A model generated the notes under the pieces. The model did no database searches. It was not told where the DNA came from and was given only the letters and a program-made list of their open reading frames with translations. A program made the translations under genes and the position numbers. 64,000 nt of DNA from positions 62,001 through 126,000 of the forward strand of contig QFXE01000002.1 in NCBI GenBank assembly GCA_003349915.1. Reading direction: 5' to 3'. Position 1 is the first letter of the stretch, and every line of letters starts with the position of its first letter. Positions 56,796 through 64,000 of this stretch are shown piece by piece. This DNA comes from an endosymbiont of Escarpia spicata. GTDB lineage: Bacteria; Pseudomonadota; Gammaproteobacteria; Chromatiales; Chromatiaceae.

Positions 56796-58292
56796 ATGGA
56801 TTATAGCCAGACCGATGGCGGCGAAAGCCTGTCCGGGGCATTGGGCAGCCGTCGGGCCGGGATATTGTTGCACATTAGCTCACTGCCAGGCCCCGGAAAG
56901 ATTGGGACTCTTGGCAGTCATGCCTATCGATTTGTTGATTTTCTCCATGCGGCAGGGATGACAGTTTGGCAGATATTGCCGGTAGGTCCGACCCAGGCTG
57001 ACGGCTCACCCTATCAGAGCAGTTCTGTTCATGCGGGCAATCCTCGTTTTATCAGCCTTGAGCCCGTGATAGAGGAGGGTTGGCTGGATGAGTTGCCGTT
57101 GGAAGAAAGTAGCTTCTCTGACAACGGACGCACCTTCGCCCTCAGTCTCGCCTGGGAGGGGTTCAAGGATCGGGCTTCTGATGAAGACAGAGCCGAACTC
57201 GATCGTTTCTGTGCCGAGCAGGGTCATTGGCTGGACGACTACTGTCTGTTCCAGGCACTCCATTCTGAGCAGGGTGGATGCTGGTGGGAGTGGCTGGCAC
57301 CTTTGCGGGACCGAAATCCACAGGCGTTGGCTGAAGCCAGAGCCCGCCTGTGCAACCAGATTCAATATACCCGTTTCGAACAGTTTCTCTTTTTCCGTCA
57401 GTGGTTTCGCCTGAAATCCTACGCCAACGAACGCGGCATCCTTCTGTTTGGTGATGTGCCGATCTTCGTCGCTCATGATAGCGCGGAAGCCTGGTCGCAT
57501 CGCGCGATGTTTGATCTGTTGGAAGACGGGCAGCCCCGGGCGGTAGCAGGCGTACCGCCGGACTATTTCTCCGAAACCGGACAACGTTGGGGAAACCCGC
57601 TCTATCGATGGGAACAGATGGAAGAGGACGGTTTTTCGTTCTGGATAGAACGTATGGAGACTCAATCGGCGCTTTGCGATCTTATCCGTATTGACCATTT
57701 TCGTGGTTTTGAGGCCTATTGGGAGATCCCGGCAACGGAGGAGACGGCAGTCAACGGCAGATGGGTTCCCGCCCCCGGAGAAAAGCTGTTCAAGAAATTA
57801 TATGAGGATCTACCGCACCTGGAACTGGTGGCAGAAGATCTGGGGATTATCACACCTGAGGTAGAGGCCCTGAGAAAAAGTCACGGCTTGCCAGGTATGA
57901 AAATTTTGCAGTTTGCCTTCTCCGGGGGGGCAGACAACCCGTACCTACCGTTCAGACATACAAGGGATTCAGTGGTTTATACAGGCACCCATGACAACGA
58001 TACCAGCCTTGGTTGGTATAACAGTCTGGATGATGCTGAAAGGGTGCAGGTAGACAATTATCTGGGACGATCCCGGGAGATCATGCCCTGGCCCCTGATT
58101 CGATGTGCCTTGTCATCCTGTGCCAATATGGCGATTTTACCGATGCAGGATGTATTGGGCCTGGGACGGGATCATCGCATGAACACCCCTGGAACCACCG
58201 AGGGAAACTGGCAGTGGCGATTTAGATGGGATCAGGTGGAAGAAGATCTTCCCGAACGGTTGCGGCATCGGGTTATGCAATATGGCCGCTAG
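56796..58292 (+). CDS. malQ: 4-alpha-glucanotransferase (amylomaltase)
   Basis: MalQ (GH77) transfers maltodextrin segments between chains. The 498-residue protein has RRAGILLHISSLPGPGKIG, FVDFLHAAGMTVWQILPVGP, the nucleophile Asp in LIRIDHFRGFEAYW, the acid/base Glu in LVAEDLGIITPEV and the TGTHDNDTSLGWY motif. It is the last gene of the glgC-GH57-malQ run, completing a glycogen synthesis and remodelling set. Confidence 0.97.
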   Translation: MDYSQTDGGESLSGALGSRRAGILLHISSLPGPGKIGTLGSHAYRFVDFLHAAGMTVWQILPVGPTQADGSPYQSSSVHAGNPRFISLEPVIEEGWLDELPLEESSFSDNGRTFALSLAWEGFKDRASDEDRAELDRFCAEQGHWLDDYCLFQALHSEQGGCWWEWLAPLRDRNPQALAEARARLCNQIQYTRFEQFLFFRQWFRLKSYANERGILLFGDVPIFVAHDSAEAWSHRAMFDLLEDGQPRAVAGVPPDYFSETGQRWGNPLYRWEQMEEDGFSFWIERMETQSALCDLIRIDHFRGFEAYWEIPATEETAVNGRWVPAPGEKLFKKLYEDLPHLELVAEDLGIITPEVEALRKSHGLPGMKILQFAFSGGADNPYLPFRHTRDSVVYTGTHDNDTSLGWYNSLDDAERVQVDNYLGRSREIMPWPLIRCALSSCANMAILPMQDVLGLGRDHRMNTPGTTEGNWQWRFRWDQVEEDLPERLRHRVMQYGR

Positions 58293-58709
58293 CAAGATCG
58301 TTGTTTTATCTGAATAGCGGGCGAAAAAAAACCGCTTCAGAAAAAGCCTGAAGCGGTATATACCAAAGGAGGATGGAGGAGATAAGCCTGGATGGGTGGG
58401 GCTTGCTGCCTGAATCCACCCCTCCTGACTTGGCAACATTTGACCATATGCTGAGTTGTCGGCGCATTGAGAAATCGCAACAATCAGGAAATGTTTATTA
58501 ATGCTTGTTTTATAAAATAATTTCTGCGAGAAAATTGATCGTTTTTAACAATGGTACTGTGTTGAAAAGCGCTTTGGAGTTGCTGCTGAAATATCGAATT
58601 GTAAACAAATGTAACCAGGATTGACGGGGCAGTTTGTTTCTCATCCAATATATGGGTAGGAAAACTGCGTATTGCGCTGTGGGTTACTTGGATAAAATAG
58701 GAAATAAAG
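58293..58709. other. Intergenic region after malQ
   Basis: No convincing protein gene is seen. The left part has a hairpin whose T run lies on the minus strand (listed separately), then a GC-rich stretch (58360-58440) that can pair with itself (GGGTGG/CCACCC on the minus strand). The right part is AT-rich and contains a weak promoter-like pair TTGCGC / TAAAAT near 58673-58699 that could serve the lysine-rich protein gene. A 43-codon frame at 58373 begins directly after GGAGG with no spacing and is not called. Confidence 0.55.
58324..58356 (-). terminator. Minus-strand terminator hairpin downstream of malQ
   Basis: CCGCTTCAG / CTGAAGCGG is a perfect 9-bp stem with a 7-nt loop. An eight-A run precedes it, so on the minus strand it ends in T8. 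On the plus strand it is followed only by TATATACC. It therefore looks like a terminator for a minus-strand transcript, although no minus-strand gene is evident to its right. Confidence 0.7.
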
Positions 58710-59159
58710 ATGATTGATGTAAAAGGGGATTTCGGAAAACTTCTGATACTTGGGCTTTTGTTGTGTTTGGCCATGTTCCACCCGCTGGGTAATGCCGCCG
58801 TCGACTGTAAGGGAATGAGTCAATCGAGCTGTTCGGGCAATTCCTCCTGTACCTGGGTGAAAGGCTACAAAGCCAAAAGTGGAAAACAAGTCAAAGGCTA
58901 CTGCCGGGCGAAACCTGGTAAGGCAAAAAAAAGTAGTAAGACAGATGCCAAGCACGAAAAAGCGGAATCATCAGTGAGCAAGAAAAGTGGAAAGAAAGAA
59001 AAGGCTGCAAAGAAAGAAAAGGATAAAAAGGCCGAAGCAAAAGTAGATAAGAAAGAGAAGAAGGCTAAAAAGGACAAAAAAGCTAAAAAAGCCAAGAAGG
59101 CTAAGAAGGACAAGAAAGGTAAAAAGGATAAAAAAAGTTCCAAAAGCAAGGAAAAGTAG
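58710..59159 (+). CDS. Exported cysteine-motif protein with lysine-rich low-complexity tail
   Basis: I do not recognise this 149-residue protein. It has a signal peptide (LLILGLLLCLAMFHPLGNAA, cleavage probably after Ala30). A small module follows with four cysteines, Cys33, Cys41, Cys47 and Cys65 (CKGMSQSSCSGNSSCTWV, then GYC), suggesting two disulfides. About 75 residues composed almost only of Lys, Ala, Glu, Asp and Ser come next (KKAKKAKKAKKDKKGKKDKK). The tail resembles histone-H1-like or PNG-binding polybasic regions but is in an exported protein. It might bind polyanions such as DNA, polyphosphate or LPS. It stands alone, followed by a structured 3' region. Confidence 0.8.
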   Translation: MIDVKGDFGKLLILGLLLCLAMFHPLGNAAVDCKGMSQSSCSGNSSCTWVKGYKAKSGKQVKGYCRAKPGKAKKSSKTDAKHEKAESSVSKKSGKKEKAAKKEKDKKAEAKVDKKEKKAKKDKKAKKAKKAKKDKKGKKDKKSSKSKEK

Positions 59160-59204
59160 GTAGCGCAACTACCTCAGCCGGGACCGCATGGAGCGGTGAC
59201 GGCT
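59158..59204 (+). other. Tandem hairpins in the 3' region of the lysine-rich protein gene
   Basis: Two perfect stems follow each other before the terminator: AGGTAG / CTACCT with loop CGCAA (59158-59174, overlapping the stop codon), then a compound stem AGCCG / CGGCT enclosing ACCGC / GCGGT (59176-59204). With the terminator next to it, this makes a compact three-hairpin RNA, suggestive of a 3'-UTR-derived small RNA or a protein-binding element. I do not recognise a known RNA family. Confidence 0.5.
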
Positions 59205-59210
59205 AACCCC

Positions 59211-59247
59211 AAAAAGGGTTGATGATATTTCGTCAGCCCTTTTTTTG
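59211..59247. terminator. Bidirectional terminator
   Basis: AAGGGTTGA pairs with TCAGCCCTT, with five A on the left and seven T on the right. It lies between the convergent lysine-rich protein gene and the HD-GYP gene. Confidence 0.9.
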
Positions 59248-59266
59248 TGCCACTTCTGGAGGGAGA

Positions 59267-60355
59267 CTAGTCGGCAAATTTCCTGGCGATTGAATGGAAC
59301 TCATCGTTGATATGCTCGAAGGCATCCACGACTTCCGGATCAAAATGGCCGCCGCGGCCTTGGCGGATGATATCACTGGCTTTTTCGTGAGAAAAAGCGG
59401 GTTTATATACCCTTTTTGAGATCAGGGCGTCATAGACGTCAGCGACCGCCATCAGGCGTCCGGAAAAGGGAATTTCCTGGCCGGAGAGACCGTTCGGATA
59501 ACCGCTGCCATCCCACTTTTCATGGTGGCTGTAGGCGATCTCACGGGCAATCAGGAGGAAGGATGAGTCGGGATTTCCCTGCAGTTTCTCTGCCTCGATG
59601 ATGGCGTCTCTTCCATAAACGGCGTGGTTCTTCATCTCTTCGAACTCATCCTCAGTAAGCTTCCCCGGTTTCAGAAGGATGCTGTCACGGATGCCTACTT
59701 TGCCGATATCGTGCAGTGGAGCCGATTTGTAGAGCTGCTCGATATAGTCATCCGTCAGGAGAGAGGTAAAGCTGGGTTGTTTTCTCAACTCTTCGGCCAA
59801 TGCCTTGACATAGTATTGAGTGCGTCGAATATGGTTGCCTGTCTCATTGTCACGAGTCTCCGCCAGAGTAGCCATGGCAAGAATGGTGGTGTCTTTTGCC
59901 ATTGCGAGTTCTTTGGTCCGGCCCTTGACCCGCTCTTCCAGAATCTGGTTTTGGTTCGCCAGTGCCTCCCTGGCCTGTTTCAGTGTGAGGTGTGTCTTTA
60001 CCCTTGCAAGGACGATCGCAGTGGATATAGGTTTAGTAATATAATCGACGGCGCCCAGCGCCAGTCCCCGTGTCTGATCACTCTCTTCACCCATTGCGGT
60101 GATAAAGATAACCGGTATGTCGCGGGTCGTCTCATCAGCCTTGAGCCGTTGACAGACTTCATAGCCGTCCATTCCGGGCATCATGATGTCAAGTAAAACC
60201 AGGTCGGGCATAGGCTGGCTTTTCACTCGTTCCAGCGCTTCCAGTCCGTTTCTGGCTGCAGTCAGCCGATAATCCTTTTTCAGCAGGTGCATGAGCACCG
60301 TAATGTTTGCGGGTTCATCGTCGACCAGCAGTAGAGTGGGTTTAGTATCCGGCAT
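59267..60355 (-). CDS. Response regulator with HD-GYP domain (probable cyclic-di-GMP phosphodiesterase)
   Basis: From the ATG at 60355 the protein is 362 residues: a receiver domain (LLLVDDEPANITVL, phospho-acceptor Asp56 in LVLLDIMMPGMDG), a helical linker near 125-160, and an HD-GYP domain with His215-Asp216 (LHDIGKVGIRD), His277-His278 and the intact GYP at 285-287 (HHEKWDGSGYPNGL). The complete metal and GYP residues suggest active hydrolysis of cyclic-di-GMP. A longer frame to 60436 would run through the REP-like hairpin and is unlikely. No histidine kinase gene is adjacent. Confidence 0.94.
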   Translation of the reverse strand: MPDTKPTLLLVDDEPANITVLMHLLKKDYRLTAARNGLEALERVKSQPMPDLVLLDIMMPGMDGYEVCQRLKADETTRDIPVIFITAMGEESDQTRGLALGAVDYITKPISTAIVLARVKTHLTLKQAREALANQNQILEERVKGRTKELAMAKDTTILAMATLAETRDNETGNHIRRTQYYVKALAEELRKQPSFTSLLTDDYIEQLYKSAPLHDIGKVGIRDSILLKPGKLTEDEFEEMKNHAVYGRDAIIEAEKLQGNPDSSFLLIAREIAYSHHEKWDGSGYPNGLSGQEIPFSGRLMAVADVYDALISKRVYKPAFSHEKASDIIRQGRGGHFDPEVVDAFEHINDEFHSIARKFAD

Positions 60356-60398
60356 TCTTTTGTTCTCAAACAACGGGTGTTTTCTGAATCGTTGGTCA

Positions 60399-60436
60399 TT
60401 GTTTGCCGGATCCGCTACGCTTGATCCGGCAAACAA
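60399..60436. repeat. REP-like perfect hairpin
   Basis: A 14-bp perfect inverted repeat TTGTTTGCCGGATC / GATCCGGCAAACAA surrounds the 10-nt loop CGCTACGCTT. The loop is shared with the repeat at 51363-51449 and differs by one base from that at 10328-10392. Confidence 0.9.
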
Positions 60437-60465
60437 GAATCAGCAGGCGCGAAGGATGAATGAGG

Positions 60466-60485
60466 GGATCAAGTGTCGCTGATCC
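60466..60485. repeat. Degenerate inverted copy of the REP-like hairpin
   Basis: GGATCAAGTGTCGCTGATCC is close to the reverse complement of the 60399-60436 core (GGATCAAGCGTAGCGGATCC). The two facing copies form a BIME-like pair. Confidence 0.6.
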
Positions 60486-60664
60486 GCTAATTGCATCTTC
60501 TCCGACCGAAGACTAGCAGATATTATAGAGGCGGCGAGTCTGATTTTATCGATAACCGTGAGGTGTTAAGAATTTCAGTGCTCTCCTTCAATCATTGTGC
60601 GCCTTGCGCTTGTGTGCAAGGTCAGACCGACGGATCGTGATGCCACCATGAATAAGGCGGGATA

Positions 60665-61222
60665 ATGAGAAAAACAACAATCCGTTCGAAACTGCTGTTT
60701 CCCACTCTGCTTTTGTTGTCATTGGCGGGTTATGCAGCATCCGCTGAAGAGAGCTGTATCCGGGAGGTCTTCGGCGATTTCTGTCTGGGCGGAAGCATGA
60801 ACAACCAGCTTGCAAAGCGGGCTGTTCAGAGAGAGCCGCAGCAGAGGGGTGAGCGATCCGGGGTGATCTATCCCGTGGATAGAGACAAGATCTATGTTAT
60901 GGCGTTTAAAGGGACGATTTACAAGGTGCTGCGCACTTATGAACCGACCACCCAAGTTGCTTTCAAAGATTTTAAACGTCGTTTACAGGAAAAATACGGC
61001 AAATCAGTGGACCAGAGCCAATATCCCACTTATGTTCACAGCACTGCGGGAAAGATTGGTGCAATACGCCGTGGTGAGGCAACTGCACTCCATATCTGGC
61101 AGTTGGAGGGAGAACCCTGGCGGGTAGAACTAGGCTGGACGCGAAAGCTGGGGATATCTATCGCTTATCTCGTCAATAGTCTGGACTTGCAGCAGCAGAT
61201 GGAAGCGGACAAAGGGCTGTAA
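60665..61222 (+). CDS. Exported protein of unknown function
   Basis: I do not recognise this 185-residue protein. It has a basic start and signal peptide (SKLLFPTLLLLSLAGYAASA, cleavage near residue 27). An early cysteine pair follows (CIREVFGDFC), then a mixed alpha/beta domain with YVMAFKGTIYKVLRTYEPTT, DFKRRLQEKYGKSVDQSQYP and ALHIWQLEGEPWRVELGW. It is probably a soluble periplasmic protein with one disulfide. It is monocistronic. The neighbouring genes do not indicate its function. Confidence 0.85.
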   Translation: MRKTTIRSKLLFPTLLLLSLAGYAASAEESCIREVFGDFCLGGSMNNQLAKRAVQREPQQRGERSGVIYPVDRDKIYVMAFKGTIYKVLRTYEPTTQVAFKDFKRRLQEKYGKSVDQSQYPTYVHSTAGKIGAIRRGEATALHIWQLEGEPWRVELGWTRKLGISIAYLVNSLDLQQQMEADKGL

Positions 61223-61274
61223 AGTAACCCGGACTATGCTGAATAAATACTAAAATTTAAGGTTTCGCTGAACC

Positions 61275-62555
61275 CTACGGCTGTTTCCATTCACCGGCCA
61301 GCCGATCCCCCGAATCCGCTAATCTCTTGATGCGAATGTCGATTATCTGATTTTCCAGCGGTGCATCAGCAGGCGCATCGATAGCCACCCGCAGGTAGTT
61401 GGGCGTGTATCCGCCCCAGCCGTTTTCCCCACTACCCTCTACGAGCACCGGCAGGGTGCGCCCGACATAGGTCTCCAGGGTTTGCCGTTTCATCACTTCA
61501 CCTAGTTGATGCAGGACATCGCTGCGGATGCGCTTGACATCCCGGCTGACCGGATCGGTGAGTTGGGCCGCCTTGGTGCCGCTGCGAGGTGAGTAGGCGA
61601 AGATGTGCAGGTGACCGAAACCGATCCGCTGCACATAGTCCAGTGTTTGCTGCCACTCTTCGTTGGTTTCACCGGGAAAACCGACGATGATATCGGTGGT
61701 AATGTTCAGATCCTCTACCTTGCTGCGGGCCAGTTCCACCAGCAGGGCATACTCATCGGTTTTGCAGCGGCGGGCCATGCGGCGCAATACACTGTTGGAG
61801 CCACTCTGCAGTGGCAGATGCAGATGCGGCATCAAGCGGGGATCGGTGAACAGATCCCAGAAGCTTTCCGGCAGATCCCAGGGCTCGACCGAGCCGATGC
61901 GCAGGCGGGGAATATCGGTTCCCGCCAGTATTTGGCGTATCAGGCTGGATAGATCGGAGTCCCTGTCGCTGCCATAACCACCGATATGGACCCCTGTCAG
62001 GACTACCTCCTGAATACCGTCATCATGCAGTTGATTGATCTCATCGATGATCTCCAATTGCGGACGGCTACGCTCTTCTCCTCTGGCCTGAGTCACGATG
62101 CAGAAGGTGCAGCGATAACGGCAGCCATCCTGTACCTTGATGAAGGCTCGCTGTCGGCTTCTGGCAAGCAGCCCGGCCGCCGCCGGTTCGGTGGCGTTCT
62201 CCGGCATCACGTTCAGGTCCAGTTCCCGGTCGACAATCTCGACCAGTCGTTCCTTGTCCTGGTTGCCGATAACCAGATCAACACCCTCCACCTGGGCCGT
62301 GGCGCTGGGGTCCAGAGAGGCATAACAGCCGCTGACTACCAGCCTGGCGTTTGGATTGGCTCTATTGGCGCGGTTGAGTAGCTTGCGTGATTTCCGTACG
62401 GCTTCTTCAGTGACTGCACAGGTGTTCACTACCAAGAGCTCCGCCTGTTCCGGATTGCCGGTCAACTGATGCCCCAAACCAACGAAGTCGCGTCTCCAGG
62501 ATTCCAGTTCCGCTTCGTTGAGGCGGCAGCCGAGGGTTTTTAGATGGATTCTCAT
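61275..62555 (-). CDS. mtaB: tRNA t6A37 methylthiotransferase MtaB
   Basis: MtaB is a radical-SAM enzyme that converts t6A37 to ms2t6A in tRNA. From the ATG at 62555 it is 426 residues with MRIHLKTLGCRLNEAE. The N-terminal cluster cysteines are Cys10, Cys46 (VVNTCAVTEEA) and Cys77 (VVSGCYAS). The radical-SAM cysteines are Cys145, Cys149 and Cys152 (DGCRYRCTFCIVT). The C-terminus holds a TRAM domain (YVGRTLPVLVEG). The upstream frame to 62669 adds 38 residues unlike the family. The MtaB rather than MiaB/RimO assignment rests on the GCRLNEAE motif. Confidence 0.93.
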   Translation of the reverse strand: MRIHLKTLGCRLNEAELESWRRDFVGLGHQLTGNPEQAELLVVNTCAVTEEAVRKSRKLLNRANRANPNARLVVSGCYASLDPSATAQVEGVDLVIGNQDKERLVEIVDRELDLNVMPENATEPAAAGLLARSRQRAFIKVQDGCRYRCTFCIVTQARGEERSRPQLEIIDEINQLHDDGIQEVVLTGVHIGGYGSDRDSDLSSLIRQILAGTDIPRLRIGSVEPWDLPESFWDLFTDPRLMPHLHLPLQSGSNSVLRRMARRCKTDEYALLVELARSKVEDLNITTDIIVGFPGETNEEWQQTLDYVQRIGFGHLHIFAYSPRSGTKAAQLTDPVSRDVKRIRSDVLHQLGEVMKRQTLETYVGRTLPVLVEGSGENGWGGYTPNYLRVAIDAPADAPLENQIIDIRIKRLADSGDRLAGEWKQP

Positions 62556-62883
62556 TGGGTAGTTGGATGTTGAAAAGGGGGGGAAAGGTATATCGAGTGG
62601 TCGCTGGTTGCAAATCCATGTGTCGCCACTCCTCTCAATGGAGTGCGATTGTAGCTGTTTTTCAGTCAAATAGTCTGACTAACCCACAGTAAAATCATGG
62701 GTTTATGTGTGTCTGACTCAAGAAGTAGGTGAATGTGCCGACAAGTGGGAGAAGAGGGAACGCAGTAAATATAGAGATTCCCACCAACCCTTACTGTTAT
62801 TCGGATGTAGCAGTATTTTTTCATTGCGGCAAGCATTGCCCGGCAGATTTATAAGAACGAAACTGAAACAGTTTCTTTCTAAC
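62556..62883. other. Divergent intergenic region between mtaB and the chemoreceptor gene
   Basis: No gene or strong hairpin is seen in these roughly 330 bp. A small palindrome TAGTC-T-GACTA lies near 62668-62680. I could not find a convincing sigma-28 or sigma-70 promoter by eye. Confidence 0.5.
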
Positions 62884-64000
62884 ATGCGGATCAGTCATAA
62901 AATACTCATTGGGTTTGCAGTTGTCCTGGTGGTGCTGGTGGCTTCCTCGGGGTTGACCCTGTTCAGTCTTCAGAAGGTCAGGCATGCCGTTTTTGATGTG
63001 GTCGAGGAGCGGCAGCCTACGGCGCTGCTCTCTGCAGAACTGGCAACGCAGTTGCATAATGCCTACCGAGTGCTGGGATTTTATCTGCTGAGCAAAGAGC
63101 AGACACATCTCAAGTCATTCGAACAGAAGATGAACGCTGTCACTGCAACGCTTCAGAACCTCAGGGCGCTACCATCCATATCCGGCGATCCCGATGCCAG
63201 GATGTTGGTGGAGTCGATTGCCGTTGAACTGGAACATTCCACCAGTGTGCAGAAAGAGCTGCTGGCTTCCGCTGCGGATAACGAGAAAAACTTTCCCGGC
63301 ATAGCCCATGCAAATCAGTATGTGAATCCCCTGAATCGGAGTCTGCTGCAACTGGCGACACAGATGATTGAATCCGAATTAGAGGAGGCGGAGGGGGCAG
63401 AGGACAGTTCCAGATTGGCGCTGCTTTCCGCAGTCAACGAGCTTCGTTACAGTTGGTCCACCGTGATGGGCAGTATCCGGGGATATCTGGCATTCCGTAA
63501 CCAGGCGCAGCTGGAGAATCTGGCGCTCTATATGGAAAGGGCGAGAGAGCAGATAGACAAGGTTTCAGCCTATGGTGAAGCACTCACCTTTGAGGAGGAG
63601 GCACTTGAACAGTTTACCATTGACTATGCAGTCTTTGATCAGGCCCAGAAAAAGATGGTCGAGATCCATGGCAGTGACCGCTGGCGAACCGATGTGTGGC
63701 TGATCAAGAGTCAGATAATCCCGGTCTTTAACACCATTGATGCCAAGGTAAATGATCTGGTCGAACGTCAGAAAACCGCAATACACGAGACCAGTAATGA
63801 ACTGTTGGCCGAGGCTGAAAGCACCAATCGTCTGGTCCTTTTTCTGCTGGTAAGTGGTCTGATAATCGGTTTGTTGATCGCTGTTGTCATCAGTCGCATG
63901 GTCTCTGTGCCGCTTCGCCATGCCGCCGGTATGATGGACGATATCGCCAGTGGAGATGGTGATCTGACACGGCGAATGGCGTGTGGTGGTAGTGATGAGA
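62884..64000 (+). CDS. Methyl-accepting chemotaxis protein (partial, C-terminus beyond the right edge)
   Basis: The frame is open from the ATG at 62884 to the window end (372 codons). It shows an N-terminal membrane helix (ILIGFAVVLVVLVASSGLTL), a periplasmic helical sensor of roughly 290 residues (HNAYRVLGFYLLSKEQTHLK, ELRYSWSTVMGSIRGYLAFR), a second membrane helix (LVLFLLVSGLIIGLLIAVVI) and a HAMP domain with SGDGDLTRRM. This HAMP ending is characteristic of chemoreceptors. The signalling domain is not in the window, so a HAMP-containing kinase or cyclase cannot be wholly excluded. The ligand is unknown. Confidence 0.88.
   Translation, partial: MRISHKILIGFAVVLVVLVASSGLTLFSLQKVRHAVFDVVEERQPTALLSAELATQLHNAYRVLGFYLLSKEQTHLKSFEQKMNAVTATLQNLRALPSISGDPDARMLVESIAVELEHSTSVQKELLASAADNEKNFPGIAHANQYVNPLNRSLLQLATQMIESELEEAEGAEDSSRLALLSAVNELRYSWSTVMGSIRGYLAFRNQAQLENLALYMERAREQIDKVSAYGEALTFEEEALEQFTIDYAVFDQAQKKMVEIHGSDRWRTDVWLIKSQIIPVFNTIDAKVNDLVERQKTAIHETSNELLAEAESTNRLVLFLLVSGLIIGLLIAVVISRMVSVPLRHAAGMMDDIASGDGDLTRRMACGGSDE

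Larger units (their letters stand above)
60356..60664. other. Divergent intergenic region with REP-like hairpins
   Basis: This roughly 310-bp gap between the divergent HD-GYP gene and the exported-protein gene has no gene. It holds one perfect REP-like hairpin, one degenerate inverted copy, and a further small stem CCTTGC / GCAAGG at about 60603-60622. An AAGGCGGG ribosome binding site precedes the next gene. Confidence 0.7.

Noticed and set aside
59020-59150. Lysine-rich tail as a translation artefact of an A-rich repeat
   Set aside because: The frame continues without stops from a good signal peptide and cysteine module. The codons mix AAA and AAG with Ala/Asp/Glu, and a terminator follows the stop, so it is treated as real coding sequence.

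Overview
The window is chromosomal DNA of a gammaproteobacterium, most likely from the Chromatiales or a related sulfur-oxidising lineage. That placement is inferred from gene order (leuCDB-asd-usg-fimV-truA-trpFBA-accD-folC-dedD, folK-dgk-panBCD, lapAB-pyrF) and protein flavour, not from a marker gene. Both ends cut through genes: a LysR regulator on the left and a methyl-accepting chemotaxis protein on the right. I see no CRISPR array, insertion sequence, integrase or rRNA. There is one tRNA gene (Glu, CTC).

Region 1 (1-15950) is a forward biosynthetic block. A LysR regulator diverges from leucine synthesis (leuC, leuD, leuB), followed by asd, its active-site-less paralogue usg, the polar hub protein gene fimV, truA, trpF-trpB-trpA, accD, folC and a dedD-type SPOR gene. 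This matches the conserved pseudomonad/enteric usg-fimV-truA-accD-folC-dedD neighbourhood. Region 2 (15955-27950) is a nearly complete type II secretion system. gspC lies on the plus strand and converges with the minus-strand operon gspG-H-I-J-K-L-M-N-D-E-F, which ends with a small Sel1-type lipoprotein gene.

Region 3 (28443-39453) is a compact XrtA/PEP-CTERM locus: prsK (disrupted by a frameshift and a nonsense codon), prsR, xrtA fused to an EpsI domain, the TPR lipoprotein gene prsT, a Wza-like export lipoprotein gene, a tyrosine autokinase gene with an unusual hydrophobic N-terminus, and a PEP-CTERM-associated outer-membrane barrel gene. The usual chain-length determinant, ATPase, deacetylase and glycosyltransferase genes are absent, and no PEP-CTERM substrate is visible. 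The DNA looks AT-richer than its flanks. It abuts lapA-lapB-pyrF, where rpsA-ihfB sits in many relatives.

Region 4 (39659-47951) is housekeeping: lapA, lapB, pyrF, galU, tRNA-Glu, pcnB, folK, a deoxynucleoside kinase gene, panB, panC and panD. Region 5 (48008-58292) is a glycogen/alpha-glucan cluster in mixed orientation: glgA(-), pgi(+), glgB(-), glgC(+), a GH57 hydrolase gene(+) and malQ(+). Together these cover ADP-glucose supply, chain synthesis, branching and remodelling. Region 6 (58293-64000) holds an exported lysine-rich protein gene with a strongly structured 3' region, a REC-HD-GYP cyclic-di-GMP phosphodiesterase gene, an exported protein of unknown function, mtaB and the partial chemoreceptor gene. 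A family of REP-like hairpin repeats (core CGCTACGCTT) is scattered in intergenic gaps at about 10.3, 51.4 and 60.4 kb.
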